Notes: generated by a model from the sequence alone, not told the origin. 64,000 nucleotides of DNA from Chthonobacter rhizosphaerae (GCF_013839525.1 NZ_JACDIS010000007.1:1-64000); one strand, 5' to 3'; counted from the first letter of the stretch, positions 46,796 through 57,885 are shown. Translations and numbers: made by a program.

Positions 46796-47062
46796 ATGGA
46801 CACGACCAAAGTTTTGATTGCCGAAGCCGTCAGCCGCTTTCCGCTGCAAACCACCACCGAATGGGCCAAGATCTCCGGCGGCCGGCCGCTGGAAATCGAG
46901 CGCATCGAAGCCGAGCCCAACTCCATCTCCACGGTGGACTGCCTGTTCGACAGCACCGCCAAGGTGGTGGTCAAGGGCACCGACACGGCCATCACGGCGC
47001 ACGCCTTCGGCCGGTTCGACGGCCGCCGGGCGGAAGTCGAACGGTTCGTGTTCGCGGCCTGA
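46796..47062 (+). CDS. Hypothetical protein, 88 aa
   Basis: 88 aa soluble protein: a helical start (DTTKVLIAEAVSRFPLQTTTEWAKISGGRPLEIERIE) and a beta-rich remainder (SISTVDCLFDSTAKVVVKGTDTAITAHAFGRFDGRRAEVERFVF). I do not recognise a family. ATG 46796 has GGGATGAAG about 8 nt upstream. It is followed by a non-coding gap and preceded by an AT-richer promoter-like region. Codon use fits the chromosome, so it is probably genuine but its role is unknown. Confidence 0.62.
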   Translation: MDTTKVLIAEAVSRFPLQTTTEWAKISGGRPLEIERIEAEPNSISTVDCLFDSTAKVVVKGTDTAITAHAFGRFDGRRAEVERFVFAA

Positions 47063-47429
47063 TCGTCCGCGCCTTCAGGCCGCCCGGACGGGTGGTCCGC
47101 GACGTCCGATCCGCACGCTCCCCCGCACAGCCGGTCCGAGACCGAGCGCGTTCGGGACGATCCGTTTGGGGATCGTCCTGCGTGAGGGGCGAAAGCCTGG
47201 AGTGAAAGCGCCGGCCGGACCGTTCGTGGTCCGGTCCGACGAGAGCATCGCCTCGGCCCGGCGCTTCGGCCGGTCCTCCCTGGCGGGCTTCGTGGACGAG
47301 GCCTCTTGGCCGCGTTCCGGTTCGTCTGAACCGGGCCGGGCACCGGGAGGGCGCGGCCGGGTTCGTCGTGATACGCCGCGGGGCGCCTCGGGGGCCGCCC
47401 CACCGTTCCAACTCCTGGTCAGGACGCCG
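47063..47429. other. Intergenic gap without recognisable features
   Basis: This 367-bp stretch lies between the convergent ends of the 88-aa gene and the tiny 27-aa gene. I see GC-rich DNA without a convincing start/RBS pair, RNA gene or terminator in it; open frames across it look like composition artefacts. Confidence 0.35.
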
Positions 47430-47513
47430 TCAGAAGGCGCCGATGACGATTGCGCCGACGAACGCGAAGGCGGCGCACAGGATCAGTACGTCGAGGCTTC
47501 TGGTCACGCTCAT
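47430..47513 (-). CDS. Tiny single-TM protein, 27 aa
   Basis: 27 aa. After a polar MSVTRSLD start comes one hydrophobic helix, VLILCAAFAFVGAIVIGAF, then the stop. GAGGAG lies 10 nt upstream of ATG 47513. A short TM-only protein with a clear RBS is unlikely by chance in such GC-rich DNA. It is too short for standard gene finding. I do not know its function; small membrane proteins often tune larger membrane complexes. Confidence 0.55.
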   Translation of the reverse strand: MSVTRSLDVLILCAAFAFVGAIVIGAF

Positions 47514-47874
47514 GGCTGCCGGACTCCTCTATGTCATAGTCACTCGACCAAACTAGTCTGGATTTCCGGGTCCGCAAGCAAAAACGTTTGTGCGGCGCGA
47601 GATCGAAACGCGAACAGATTTTTACCAGACACTTAATTTTAACCATAATTCAGGCACTTAGAGGCCGGAAGCGGCCATTTCGCGCACTTTTCGACCGCAA
47701 ACAAGGCGAAATTTGAAACGGATTTCCGGACCGTTGAGCATCCGATCAAGCTGTCCCGACAGGGTGCGTGTCGCCGTCCGGACGACCGCCTCCGCTGCCC
47801 CGCGGGCGGATCGTCGGGCGTGAGCCGACCGGTCTCGGCGGGAGGCCGCGCGTCCTGCCGATCGGGCTGGCGCG
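47514..47874. other. Intergenic gap with AT-rich promoter-like DNA
   Basis: This 361-bp stretch between the 27-aa gene and the CYTH-CHAD stop includes a markedly AT-rich segment around 47610-47655 (ACAGATTTTTACCAGACAC and TAATTTTAACCATAATTC). It could hold the promoter of the 27-aa gene. Nothing else is recognisable. Confidence 0.35.
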
Positions 47875-49422
47875 TCAGATCGGGACGTCGCCGAGGGCGA
47901 CGACAGGCTTGGCCTCGGCCCAGGCGGCGTCGGCCCGGGCCTGGTGCCAACCGAGGCAGAAGCCGACAGTGCGCTCCAAGCCGGCGGCGTCCTTGCGCTT
48001 GCGGACGGCCGGATCGGCGTGGATCAGGGTCGGCAGACCCTCGGCCATGCGGACGTCGTTGAGATAGCCCAGGATCTCCTGCGCGCGCTTGACGTCGCGC
48101 AGCATGCGCTTCTCGTCCTTGCGGTCCACGAGGCCGGCGAAGAAGTCGAGCGTGTAGCGCAGCTTCTTGAACGCCTTGCGGAGGTCGTGCCGCTCCTCGC
48201 CGTCAAGCTCGTCGACCCGCCGGCCCATGCGGGCCACCTTGCCCCAGCGCCTGACGATGGCGGTCTTGGCGAAGGAGGCGACCGGCGCCGACAGGGCGGC
48301 CGTCTGGTTGAGGTCGGAGAAGGACAGCCAGCCGCGCCCCTCGGTGTAGGCGGCGAGGTCGATCAGGAAGCCGCCGACCCGGTCGCTGGCGAGGGTGGAG
48401 ACCACCGTCTGGCGGATGCGGACGCGACGCTCCTTCAGGACGGAGACGAGCCCGGAGACGTCGATGTGGGCGCCGCAGGGCTCGACGATCTCGTCGATGA
48501 GGACGTCGACGTCGCGGAGGTCGCCGACCACCTGGCCGAGCCACTTCACCTCCTCGTTGAGCCGAGCGGCGCTGACCGGGTCGATCACCGAGCGGAACAC
48601 CAGGAGGGCGCTGCGCAGGCGCCGGAGGCCGACGCGGAGCTGGTGCGGGCCTTCCGCGTCGTCGCTCGTCTGGACGGCGACGGCGTTGGCGGCGATCTGG
48701 GCGAGGCAGGACCGCAGCACCGCCCGGAGCGCCTCCTCGACCGTGCCGTCCGGATCGAGCACCGGCTCCACGGCCTTCACCGGCGACCATGTGGCGCCGC
48801 CGTCGCCGGCCTTGAGGCGGAAGCCGCGATCGGCCTTGGTGTCGCGGGAGAAACGGATCGGGACGCCCGCGAGCGCCTGCTTGGCGACGGCGAACAGGGA
48901 GCGGGGATCGCCGCTCTTCAGCTCGAACTCGGCCTCCAGGATGTCGGCGCGGTCGGCCCCGGACACGGCGGCGCCGTCATCGAGCACATATTCGATCTCG
49001 TCGCCGGCCCGGGTGACGAGGATGCGCGACGTCCGCCGGACCTCGATGGAGAAGGCCGGCTCGAGCGGCGCGCCGTTGAGGCGCCCCGCCACGAGCGCGC
49101 GCACCTCCGGGTCCGGGATGAGCGCCACGTCGGGCGTGTCGGTGTCGATGTCGACCGAACATTCGGTGCGGGAGGACAGCGCCAGGCCCGGCTCGCCGCC
49201 GGCCTTGACGGTCTGTTCGAAGGCGCCGTTCCTGCGGCGGACCCTGAGGGAGATCTTGGCGGCCTTCAGGTCGCCGTCCGGCGTATCCCAGTAGGTGGTG
49301 ACGAGGTCGGCCACCTCGGTCGTGCCGACCACCAGATCCTCGATGCCGGTGCCGGCCGACAGGCGGGCGAGATCGGCGCGCGTCAACTGAAACTTCAGCT
49401 CGGCCTCGACGGTCGATGTCAT
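47875..49422 (-). CDS. CYTH and CHAD domain-containing protein
   Basis: 515 aa. The N-terminal CYTH domain starts with the E-x-E-x-K signature (VEAELKF, residues 6-10) and continues VADLVTTYWDTPDGDLKAAKISLRVRRRNGAFEQTVKAGG. The C-terminal CHAD domain begins near 225-240 and has GPHQLRVGLRRLRSALLVFR and EERHDLRKAFKKLRYTLDFF, histidine/arginine-rich helices known to bind polyphosphate. CYTH enzymes hydrolyse triphosphates, so an inorganic triphosphatase linked to polyphosphate is likely. ATG 49422 has AGGGGG upstream. It is monocistronic as far as can be seen. Confidence 0.92.
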   Translation of the reverse strand: MTSTVEAELKFQLTRADLARLSAGTGIEDLVVGTTEVADLVTTYWDTPDGDLKAAKISLRVRRRNGAFEQTVKAGGEPGLALSSRTECSVDIDTDTPDVALIPDPEVRALVAGRLNGAPLEPAFSIEVRRTSRILVTRAGDEIEYVLDDGAAVSGADRADILEAEFELKSGDPRSLFAVAKQALAGVPIRFSRDTKADRGFRLKAGDGGATWSPVKAVEPVLDPDGTVEEALRAVLRSCLAQIAANAVAVQTSDDAEGPHQLRVGLRRLRSALLVFRSVIDPVSAARLNEEVKWLGQVVGDLRDVDVLIDEIVEPCGAHIDVSGLVSVLKERRVRIRQTVVSTLASDRVGGFLIDLAAYTEGRGWLSFSDLNQTAALSAPVASFAKTAIVRRWGKVARMGRRVDELDGEERHDLRKAFKKLRYTLDFFAGLVDRKDEKRMLRDVKRAQEILGYLNDVRMAEGLPTLIHADPAVRKRKDAAGLERTVGFCLGWHQARADAAWAEAKPVVALGDVPI

Positions 49423-49594
49423 GAGTGCCCCCTGACGCTCGCTTTCGTTCACGAGCAACGCACTTAGTGCTACCGCACCTGTCCGTAAGGTCAATCCCGC
49501 TGCTCTCGCGAACCGGTCCGACGGCCGCCCGCGGAGGCTGCGCCGACCCGGTCGGGCGCGGCGGCCGGACGGTCGCCGCGCTCCGGCGGAGCGA

Positions 49595-50206
49595 TCACTT
49601 TTCGGCCGCGGCCCGCGGCTTGTAGGTGACGAGACGGTAGAGATAGGCGAGCACGATGACGGCGACCACCACCTTGGACGCGGGATCCAGATAGGCCTCG
49701 ACCGTCTCGTACTGGCTTTCCAGGAGATAGCCGGCCATGGCCAGGATCGTGGTCCAGGCGGCGGTGCCGAGCGTGGTCCAGAAGGTGAAGGACCAGAACG
49801 GCATGCCGGCGATGCCGGCCGGGACCGAGATCAGCGTGCGGACGGTGGGCACCAGGCGGCCGAGGAAGACGGCCCAGCTCGCCTTCCAGCGGAACCACTC
49901 GCGGGCCTTCTCCAGGTCGTCGTGGCTCATGGTGAGGACGCGGCCGAACCGGTCGATCGCCCATTCCACCTTGCGGACGCCGAGCCAGACGCCGACCCAG
50001 TACCAGAAGAGCGCGCCGGCCAGCGAGCCGATCGTTCCCGACAGGATCACGAGGGCGATGTTGAGGTCGCCCCGGGCGGCCGCGAAGCCGGCCAGCGGCA
50101 TGATCACCTCGGACGGGATGGGCGGAAACACGTTTTCCAGGAACATCAGGAAGGCGACGCCGAGATAGCCACCCTGCTGGACGAAACCGACGACCCACTC
50201 GAACAT
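49595..50206 (-). CDS. DedA family membrane protein
   Basis: 203 aa. It carries the DedA/SNARE-assoc pattern: GYLGVAFLMFLENVFPPIPSEVIMPLAGFAA at the N-terminus, GSLAGALFWYWVGVWLG, then EKAREWFRWKASWAVFLGRLVPTVRTLISVPAGIAGMPFWSFTFWTTLGTAAWTTILAMAGYLL. The conserved Glu, the F-x-G-R motif (here VFLGRLVPTVR) and Pro-rich loop are present. DedA proteins act as lipid scramblases or flippases and support membrane homeostasis. ATG 50206 has GAGGAGGTGTG directly upstream, deciding the start over 50227. Confidence 0.9.
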   Translation of the reverse strand: MFEWVVGFVQQGGYLGVAFLMFLENVFPPIPSEVIMPLAGFAAARGDLNIALVILSGTIGSLAGALFWYWVGVWLGVRKVEWAIDRFGRVLTMSHDDLEKAREWFRWKASWAVFLGRLVPTVRTLISVPAGIAGMPFWSFTFWTTLGTAAWTTILAMAGYLLESQYETVEAYLDPASKVVVAVIVLAYLYRLVTYKPRAAAEK

Positions 50207-50571
50207 CACACCTCCTCGATGGCACACCCGGCATGCTGCGCCGCACGCCGCCTCCTCTTTGCCAGAGCGGGGCGCGAAGGGAAAGCCATCCGCCGAATCG
50301 AGCGGTCCTGATGCGCGGCGGCGCCCGCCGCAGGCTCGCCCGGCGGAACCCGCGCGGACGCTGCGTCAACCCGCGGTCATTGCCCGAACGCAAGGCAAAT
50401 ATGTCTGAATGTTTCGAGGAGACATGGAAAAAAGTACCGGAAAGGCCATTGCAATCGGCCGTTTTGTCCGCTCCGATACGGCTCGCGCGGCGGCGTCATA
50501 ACCAAGCAAAACGATGTCGCCGCGGACGCGTCTTGCCGGTCCGGGGGGCCGGCTCAGGGGAGTGCGCACTC
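50207..50571. other. Intergenic region upstream of the ABC importer operon
   Basis: This 365-bp gap lies between divergent genes. It includes an AT-richer segment (AAGGCAAATATGTCTGAATG near 50393) that may hold the importer promoter. An ORF in frame with the binding protein extends through it but has no signal-peptide logic and is not taken as coding. No riboswitch or repeat was recognised. Confidence 0.4.
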
Positions 50572-52161
50572 ATGACTTTTGCGACCCGCCTTCTGGCGGC
50601 AACGATCCTCGCGGCTGGCCTCAGCACCGCCGCGAACGCCAAGACCCTCGTCTATTGCTCCGAGGGCAGCCCCGAAAACTTCACGCCGGCCCTGAACACC
50701 ACCGGCACCAGCTTCGACGCGGCCCGGCCGGTCTACAACCAGCTCGTCGAGTTCGCCCGCGGCACCACCGAGGTGTCGCCCGGCCTCGCCGAGAGCTGGA
50801 CCGTCTCGGACGACGGCCTGACCATCACGTTCAAGCTGCGCTCGGGCGTGAAATTCCACTCCACCAAGGAGTTCACCCCGTCGCGCGACTTTAACGCCGA
50901 CGACGTGCTGTTCTCGTTCAACCGGCAGGGCGACCCGAACCACCCGTATCACAAGATCTCCGGCGGCGCGTACGACTACTACAACGACATGGGCATGCCG
51001 GACCTGATCGCCTCCCTGGAGAAGGTGGACGATCTCACCATCAAGATGGTGCTGAAGGAGCCGAACGCCCCGATCCTGGCCAACCTCGCCATGGACTTCG
51101 GCACGATCCACTCGGCCGAATACGCCGACTTTCTGCTGAAGGCCGGCAAGCCGGAGGAGTTCGACCAGGTTCCGGTGGGCACCGGTCCGTTCTCCTTCGT
51201 GGGCTACCAGAAGGACGCCGTGATCCGCTACCGGGCCTTCCCGGACCACTGGGCCGGCGCGGCCCCGCTCGACGGCCTGGTGTTCGCCATCACGCCGGAC
51301 GCCACCGCCCGCTACGCCAAGCTGCAGAAGGGCGAGTGCCACGTGATGTTCGGCCCGAACCCGGCCGACCTCGCGGCGATGAAGGAAGACCAGAACATCA
51401 ACCTGATGAGCCAGCCGGGCCTCAACATCGCCTACCTGTCGATGAACGTGGAGAAGCCGCCCTTCGACAAGAAGGAAGTGCGCCAGGCCGTCAACATGGC
51501 CATCGACAAGGCGGCGCTGATCAAGGACGTGTACCAGGGCGCCGGCCAGGCGGCCACGAACCCGATCCCGCCGACCATCTGGTCGTACAACGACGCGGTG
51601 CAGGACTACGAGTACAACCCGGACAAGGCCAAGGAGATGCTGGCCGCCGCCGGCGTGACCACCCCGATGGAGGTGGACCTCTGGTACATGCCGGTGCAGC
51701 GCCCGTACAACCCGAACGCCCGCCGCATCGCCGAGATGATGCAGGCGGACCTCGCCAAGGTGGGCCTCAACGCCAAGCTCGTCACCTACGAGTGGGGCGA
51801 GTACCGCAAGCGCCTGCAGGCCGGCGAGCACATGCTGGGCCAGCTGGGCTGGACCGGCGACAACGGCGACCCGGACAACTTCTTCTTCCTGCTCGGCTGC
51901 GCGGCGGCCCGCGAGGGCGGCCAGAACCTCTCCAAGTGGTGCAACAAGGACTTCGACGACCGGCTTCTGCAGGCGCGCAAGCTGACCGACAAGGCCGAGC
52001 GCACCAAGCTCTACGAGGAGATGCAGGTCATCGCCAAGGAGGAGGCGCCCTGGGTGACCATCGCGCACTCGGTGGTGTACGAGCCGACCCGCAAGGAAGT
52101 GAAGGACTACAAGATCTCGCCGTTCGGCCGGCACGAGTTCTACGGCGTCTCGATCGAGTGA
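50572..52161 (+). CDS. ABC transporter substrate-binding protein, dipeptide type (SBP family 5)
   Basis: 529 aa. A cleavable signal peptide of about 23 residues ends ...STAANA before KTLVYCSEGSPENFTPAL. The SBP_bac_5 domain shows YNQLVEFARGTTEVSPGLAESWTVSDDGLTITFKLRSGVKFH, DDVLFSFNRQGDPNHPYH, KMVLKEPNAPILANLAM, GTGPFSFVGYQKDAVIRY and LGQLGWTGDNGDPDNFFF. These are DppA-like features, so a dipeptide or related peptide is the likely ligand. It is periplasmic. ATG 50572 has GGGGAG about 9 nt upstream. It leads the importer genes, with 222 nt before the first permease. Confidence 0.93.
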   Translation: MTFATRLLAATILAAGLSTAANAKTLVYCSEGSPENFTPALNTTGTSFDAARPVYNQLVEFARGTTEVSPGLAESWTVSDDGLTITFKLRSGVKFHSTKEFTPSRDFNADDVLFSFNRQGDPNHPYHKISGGAYDYYNDMGMPDLIASLEKVDDLTIKMVLKEPNAPILANLAMDFGTIHSAEYADFLLKAGKPEEFDQVPVGTGPFSFVGYQKDAVIRYRAFPDHWAGAAPLDGLVFAITPDATARYAKLQKGECHVMFGPNPADLAAMKEDQNINLMSQPGLNIAYLSMNVEKPPFDKKEVRQAVNMAIDKAALIKDVYQGAGQAATNPIPPTIWSYNDAVQDYEYNPDKAKEMLAAAGVTTPMEVDLWYMPVQRPYNPNARRIAEMMQADLAKVGLNAKLVTYEWGEYRKRLQAGEHMLGQLGWTGDNGDPDNFFFLLGCAAAREGGQNLSKWCNKDFDDRLLQARKLTDKAERTKLYEEMQVIAKEEAPWVTIAHSVVYEPTRKEVKDYKISPFGRHEFYGVSIE

Positions 52162-52383
52162 CGCCGTCCCCGATCTGACGACAGGCGTGGGCGGGTCTGC
52201 GATCCGCCCACGCGTCCTTCCGGCCGCCCAGCCGACGCCTTCGTTTGACCGGAACGGCCGGCGGCGCTATCGACAGCCGCGCCCCGCTCCGCCTCGACGC
52301 CTGCGGCCGACCATCCGGCCGGAGCCGCCACCCATTCGGACCCGGACCGGCCCCCTCGCCCGTCCGTCCGACAAGGACGCCCG

Positions 52384-53394
52384 ATGCTCGCCCACTTCGT
52401 CCGTCGGCTCCTGCTGACGATCCCGACCATCTTCGCGCTGATGTTCCTCACCTTCGTGGCCATCCGGCTGGTGCCGGGCGACCCGGTGGAGGTGCGCACC
52501 GGCGAGCGCGGCATCTCGCCGGAGCGGCTGGAGGAATTCCGCCAGCAGCTGGGGCTGGACCAGCCGATCGTGGTGCAGTTCTTCGACTATGTGCGCGACC
52601 TCTTCTCCGGCGACTTCGGCACGTCCATCATCAGCCACCGCCCGGTGATCGAGGAATTCGCCACCCTGTTCCCGGCGACGCTGGAGCTCTCCTTCTTCGC
52701 CATGGTGTTCGCCGTGCTGTTCGGCGTTCCGATGGGCGTGATCGCCGCCCTGAAGCGGGGCAGCGTGGTGGACCATTCGCTGATGGGCGTCGCCCTCTTC
52801 GGCTATTCGATGCCGATCTTCTGGTGGGGCCTGCTGCTGGTCCTCTTCTTCTCGGTGACGCTGGACCTGACGCCGGTTTCCGGCCGCATCGACCTCCTCT
52901 ACTTCTTCGAGCCCGTGACCGGCTTCATGGTGATCGACGCATGGCTGTCAGGCGAGGAGGGCGCGGTGTCGTCGGCGCTCTCGCACCTGGTGCTGCCGGC
53001 GGTCGTGCTCGGCACTATCCCGCTCGCCGCCATCGCCCGGATGACGCGCTCCGCCATGCTGGAGGTGCTGGGCGAGGACTATGTGCGGACCGCCCGCGCC
53101 AAGGGCCTGTCGCCGTTCCGGGTGGTGGGCCTGCACGCGCTCCGGAACGCCCTCATCCCGGTGGTGACCACCATCGGCCTCCAGGGCGGCACGCTTCTCG
53201 CCGGCGCGGTGCTGACCGAGACCATCTTCGCCTGGCCGGGGATCGGCAAGTGGCTGATCGAGAGCATCGCCCGGCGCGACTATCCGGCGCTGCAGGGCGG
53301 CGTGCTCCTCGTCTCCACCCTCCTCGTGTTCGTCAACCTCGGCGTCGACCTGCTGAACGCCGCCGTCAATCCGAGGATCCGTCATGCCCGCTGA
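52384..53394 (+). CDS. ABC transporter permease, DppB type
   Basis: 336 aa inner-membrane permease with six TM helices. It begins MLAHFVRRLLLTIPTIFALMF and has VAIRLVPGDPVEVRTGE, GLDQPIVVQFFDYVRDLFSGDFGTSI and the EAA loop EVLGEDYVRTARAKGLSPFRVVGLHALRNALIPVVT near residues 220-255. It ends INLGVDLLNAAVNPRIRHAR, typical of DppB/OppB. It pairs with the next permease, whose start overlaps its 3' end by 11 nt, and with the two ATPases downstream. Confidence 0.95.
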   Translation: MLAHFVRRLLLTIPTIFALMFLTFVAIRLVPGDPVEVRTGERGISPERLEEFRQQLGLDQPIVVQFFDYVRDLFSGDFGTSIISHRPVIEEFATLFPATLELSFFAMVFAVLFGVPMGVIAALKRGSVVDHSLMGVALFGYSMPIFWWGLLLVLFFSVTLDLTPVSGRIDLLYFFEPVTGFMVIDAWLSGEEGAVSSALSHLVLPAVVLGTIPLAAIARMTRSAMLEVLGEDYVRTARAKGLSPFRVVGLHALRNALIPVVTTIGLQGGTLLAGAVLTETIFAWPGIGKWLIESIARRDYPALQGGVLLVSTLLVFVNLGVDLLNAAVNPRIRHAR

Positions 53395-54316
53395 TCCCGC
53401 CGTCGTCTCCGCGGCGCCCGAGACGGGGATCGTCCTCGCCCCGTCGGGCACGCCGCCCCATCCGCTCCGGGCGTTCTGGAAGCACTTCGCCGAGAACCGC
53501 GGCGCGGTCGCGAGCCTCGGCGTGGTGGTGGCGCTAATCGTGGTGGCCGTTCTGGCGCCGGTGTTCGCGCCGCACGACCCCTACGAGCAGTTCCGCCAGT
53601 TCGTGCTGACCCCGCCCGCCTGGGTGGAGGGCGGATCGTGGGACTTCGTGCTCGGCACCGACGAGGTGGGGCGCGACATCCTCAGCCGCCTGATCTACGG
53701 CGCGCGCTACTCGCTCTTCATCGGCTTCTCGGTGGTGGCGGTGTCGCTGGTGCTCGGCATCGTGCTCGGCGTGACCGCCGCCTTCTTCGGCGGCTTCTAC
53801 GAGATCATGGTCGAGCGCCTGATGGACCTGATCATGTCGGTGCCGAGCCTGGTGCTCTGCATCGTCATCGTGGCGATCATCGGCCCGTCGCTGACCAACA
53901 CCATCATCGCGGTCACCATCGTCTACCTGCCGCGCTACGTGCGCCTGATCCGGGCGACCGCGAAGGCGGAGAAGATCAAGCCCTACGTGACGGCCGCGCG
54001 GGTGATCGGCGCCTCGCGCTTCCGGGTGATGTTCGTGACCGTGCTGCCGAACTGCCTGGCGCCGATCCTGGTGCAGGCGGCGCTCGGCGTGTCGGACGCC
54101 ATCCTGGAGGCGGCGGCGCTCGGCTTCCTCGGCCTCGGCGCCCAGCCGCCGACGCCGGAGTGGGGCTCCATGCTGGCCTCGGCGCGCGAGTTCATCCTCA
54201 GGGCCTGGTGGGTGGTGACCTTCCCGGGCCTCGCGATCCTGATCACCGTGCTCGCCATCAATCTCCTGGGCGACGGGCTGCGGGACGCGCTGGACCCCAA
54301 ATTGAAGCGGAGCTGA
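53384..54316 (+). CDS. ABC transporter permease, DppC type
   Basis: 310 aa. A cytoplasmic start is followed by TM1 (SLGVVVALIVVAVLAPVFAPHDPYEQ), then GTDEVGRDILSRLIYGARYSLFIGFSVVAVSLVLG (typical DppC/OppC block) and the EAA-type loop AKAEKIKPYVTAARVIGASRFRVMFVTVLPNCLAPILVQAALGVSDAILEAAALGFLGLGAQPPTPEWGSML. It is the second membrane subunit. It overlaps the upstream permease by 11 nt and is followed 8 nt later by an unrelated gene. Confidence 0.95.
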   Translation: MPADPAVVSAAPETGIVLAPSGTPPHPLRAFWKHFAENRGAVASLGVVVALIVVAVLAPVFAPHDPYEQFRQFVLTPPAWVEGGSWDFVLGTDEVGRDILSRLIYGARYSLFIGFSVVAVSLVLGIVLGVTAAFFGGFYEIMVERLMDLIMSVPSLVLCIVIVAIIGPSLTNTIIAVTIVYLPRYVRLIRATAKAEKIKPYVTAARVIGASRFRVMFVTVLPNCLAPILVQAALGVSDAILEAAALGFLGLGAQPPTPEWGSMLASAREFILRAWWVVTFPGLAILITVLAINLLGDGLRDALDPKLKRS

Positions 54317-54324
54317 GGAGAGCC

Positions 54325-54915
54325 ATGGAGCCGGCGCTGGTCGGCCTCATCGGCGCGATCCTCGGGATTCTCCTGTCGAACCTGATTTCGCGCCTGATCG
54401 AGCAGCGCCGCCGGTACGAGAAGATGCTGGACATCGTGACCGCCCTCCACGCCGAGATCATCGCCGGGCGAGACACCGCCGCCCTGCAGACGGCGGACGC
54501 GGAGGTGCATTATGTGACGGAGAATGAAACGCCGTTCGGGCCGGCGGACGACACCGACTTCGTGTTCGCATCGATCAAGGAGGACCTGACGATCCTGCCG
54601 ATCGAGGTGATCCACGAGATTGTGGACTACTACAAGCTCTCGGCACAGTCGATCATCTACACGGAGAACCTGAACCACCCCATGTTCCAGGCCCAATCTC
54701 CGGAGGAGAAACGAAAATACCTGTCCAACCTCATAGCGCTTCTTCAGCAGCTGGAGGCGGCGGCAGTGGTGGCCTATACGGCCCTGGAGGATTTCGGGGC
54801 GGCGAACGGCCTGAAGCTGGCCCAAAAGCGGATCGCCGCGGAACGGCGGCGTTCAGAGCAGTCAAACCAGCGGGCGAATGGGACGGCTCATGATCAGACC
54901 TCCACGCGTTCCTGA
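54325..54915 (+). CDS. Membrane-anchored protein of unknown function inside the ABC operon
   Basis: 196 aa. An N-terminal TM helix (about residues 4-25, ALVGLIGAILGILLSNLISRLI) is followed by a cytoplasmic or periplasmic helical domain with RRRYEKMLDIVTALHAEIIAGRD, TILPIEVIHEIVDYYKLSAQSIIYTENL and SPEEKRKYLSNLIALLQQLEAAAVVAYTALEDF. I do not recognise the family. Strong RBS GAGGAGAGCC precedes ATG 54325. It lies 8 nt after the DppC-type permease and 162 nt before the first ATPase. Its second half is less GC-rich than the neighbours, so it may be a late insertion. Confidence 0.75.
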   Translation: MEPALVGLIGAILGILLSNLISRLIEQRRRYEKMLDIVTALHAEIIAGRDTAALQTADAEVHYVTENETPFGPADDTDFVFASIKEDLTILPIEVIHEIVDYYKLSAQSIIYTENLNHPMFQAQSPEEKRKYLSNLIALLQQLEAAAVVAYTALEDFGAANGLKLAQKRIAAERRRSEQSNQRANGTAHDQTSTRS

Positions 54916-55077
54916 TGAGCCACATATAGTGGATCGGACCGGCAAAGCGAAGAGCCGACGAGCGTTTCGCCATCGAAGACGGACCGGCGAGGGCGCCAGG
55001 GGCCGATGACGGACCGGCCCCTCAGAACGGCAGCGATCAAACAGATCCATGGGATCGGACTACAAAGCGAAGGCGCC

Positions 55078-57092
<2,015 letters not shown>

Positions 57093-57119
57093 GGGGGGTG
57101 GGACGGTTGGGGTGGCGGC

Positions 57120-57735
57120 GGGACGGTTAGGGGTGGCGGTGGCACCCCCCTCTCCCGCTCTCCCCCTCAAGGGGGGAGAGGGCTCGTCGAGGTTCGGGGG
57201 ATCTATCCGCCGTCGTGAGCCCTACCCGCCGTCGTGAGTCCGACCCGCCGTCGTGAGTCCGACCCGCCGTCGTGAGTCCGACCCGCCGTCGTGGCCCTCT
57301 CCGCCTCCGTGAGCCCTCCCCCCTTGCGGGGGAGGGTTGGGTGGGGGGTGGGGGCGGGACGGACGGGTGGCGGTGGCACCCCCCTCTCCCACTCTCCCCC
57401 TCAAGGGGGGAGAGGGCTCGTCGAGGTTCGGGGGATCTATCCGCCGTCGTGAGTCCTACCCGCCGTCGTGAGTCCGACCCGCCGTCGTGAGTCCTCTCCG
57501 CCATCGTGGCCCTCTCCGCCTCCGTGAGCCCTCCCCCCTTGCGGGGGAGGGTTGGGTGGGGGGTGGGGGCGGGGCGGACGGGTGGCGGTGGCACCCCCCT
57601 CTCCCACTCTCCCCCTCAAGGGGGGAGAGGGCTCGTCGAGGTTCGGGGGATCTGTCCGCCGTCGTGAGTCCTACCCGCCGTCGTGAGTCCTAACCCGCCG
57701 TCGTGAGTCCGACCCGCCGTCGTGAGAGGTCGGGG
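57120..57735. repeat. Nested tandem repeat: three ~215-234 bp units each with 19-bp subunits
   Basis: Units begin at 57141, 57375 and 57590 (periods 234 and 215; the third is incomplete). Each contains a GC-rich palindrome CTCTCCCCC...GGGGGGAGAG and, in the first two, CCCTCCCCC...GGGGGAGGG, plus a run of 19-bp subunits CCGCCGTCGTGAGTCCGAC. The 19-bp difference between unit lengths equals one subunit. Minus-strand frames through it give Gly/Arg-rich peptides and are not genes. Confidence 0.88.
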
Positions 57736-57885
57736 GGATCCGGAGGGGGTTGGGTGGCGGCGAGGCGGTTCGGCGCTCATGTGGGCGACGAGCGGGGGGC
57801 CTCAACGGCGAACGGCGGCTCGGGGGCCGCCGTTCTCGGGATGCGGTGGATTTCAGCCGAGCGGCGTCTCGCCGCCTGATGTTTT
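57736..57885. other. Spacer between the repeat and the coiled-coil gene
   Basis: About 150 bp of GC-rich DNA without an ORF, RNA or palindrome that I can support. It lies downstream of the minus-strand coiled-coil gene and may contain its transcript end (GATGTTTTTTACTG near 57878 overlaps the stop region), but no clear hairpin is visible. Confidence 0.3.

Noticed and set aside
50233-50571. N-terminal extension of the substrate-binding protein by 113 codons
   Set aside because: The extension is Arg-rich and would block the obvious signal peptide starting at 50572, which has its own ribosome-binding site.
57209-57310. CRISPR-like row of short repeats
   Set aside because: The 19-bp subunits are directly adjacent with no unique spacers, are too short and are nested in a larger tandem repeat; no cas genes occur in the window.
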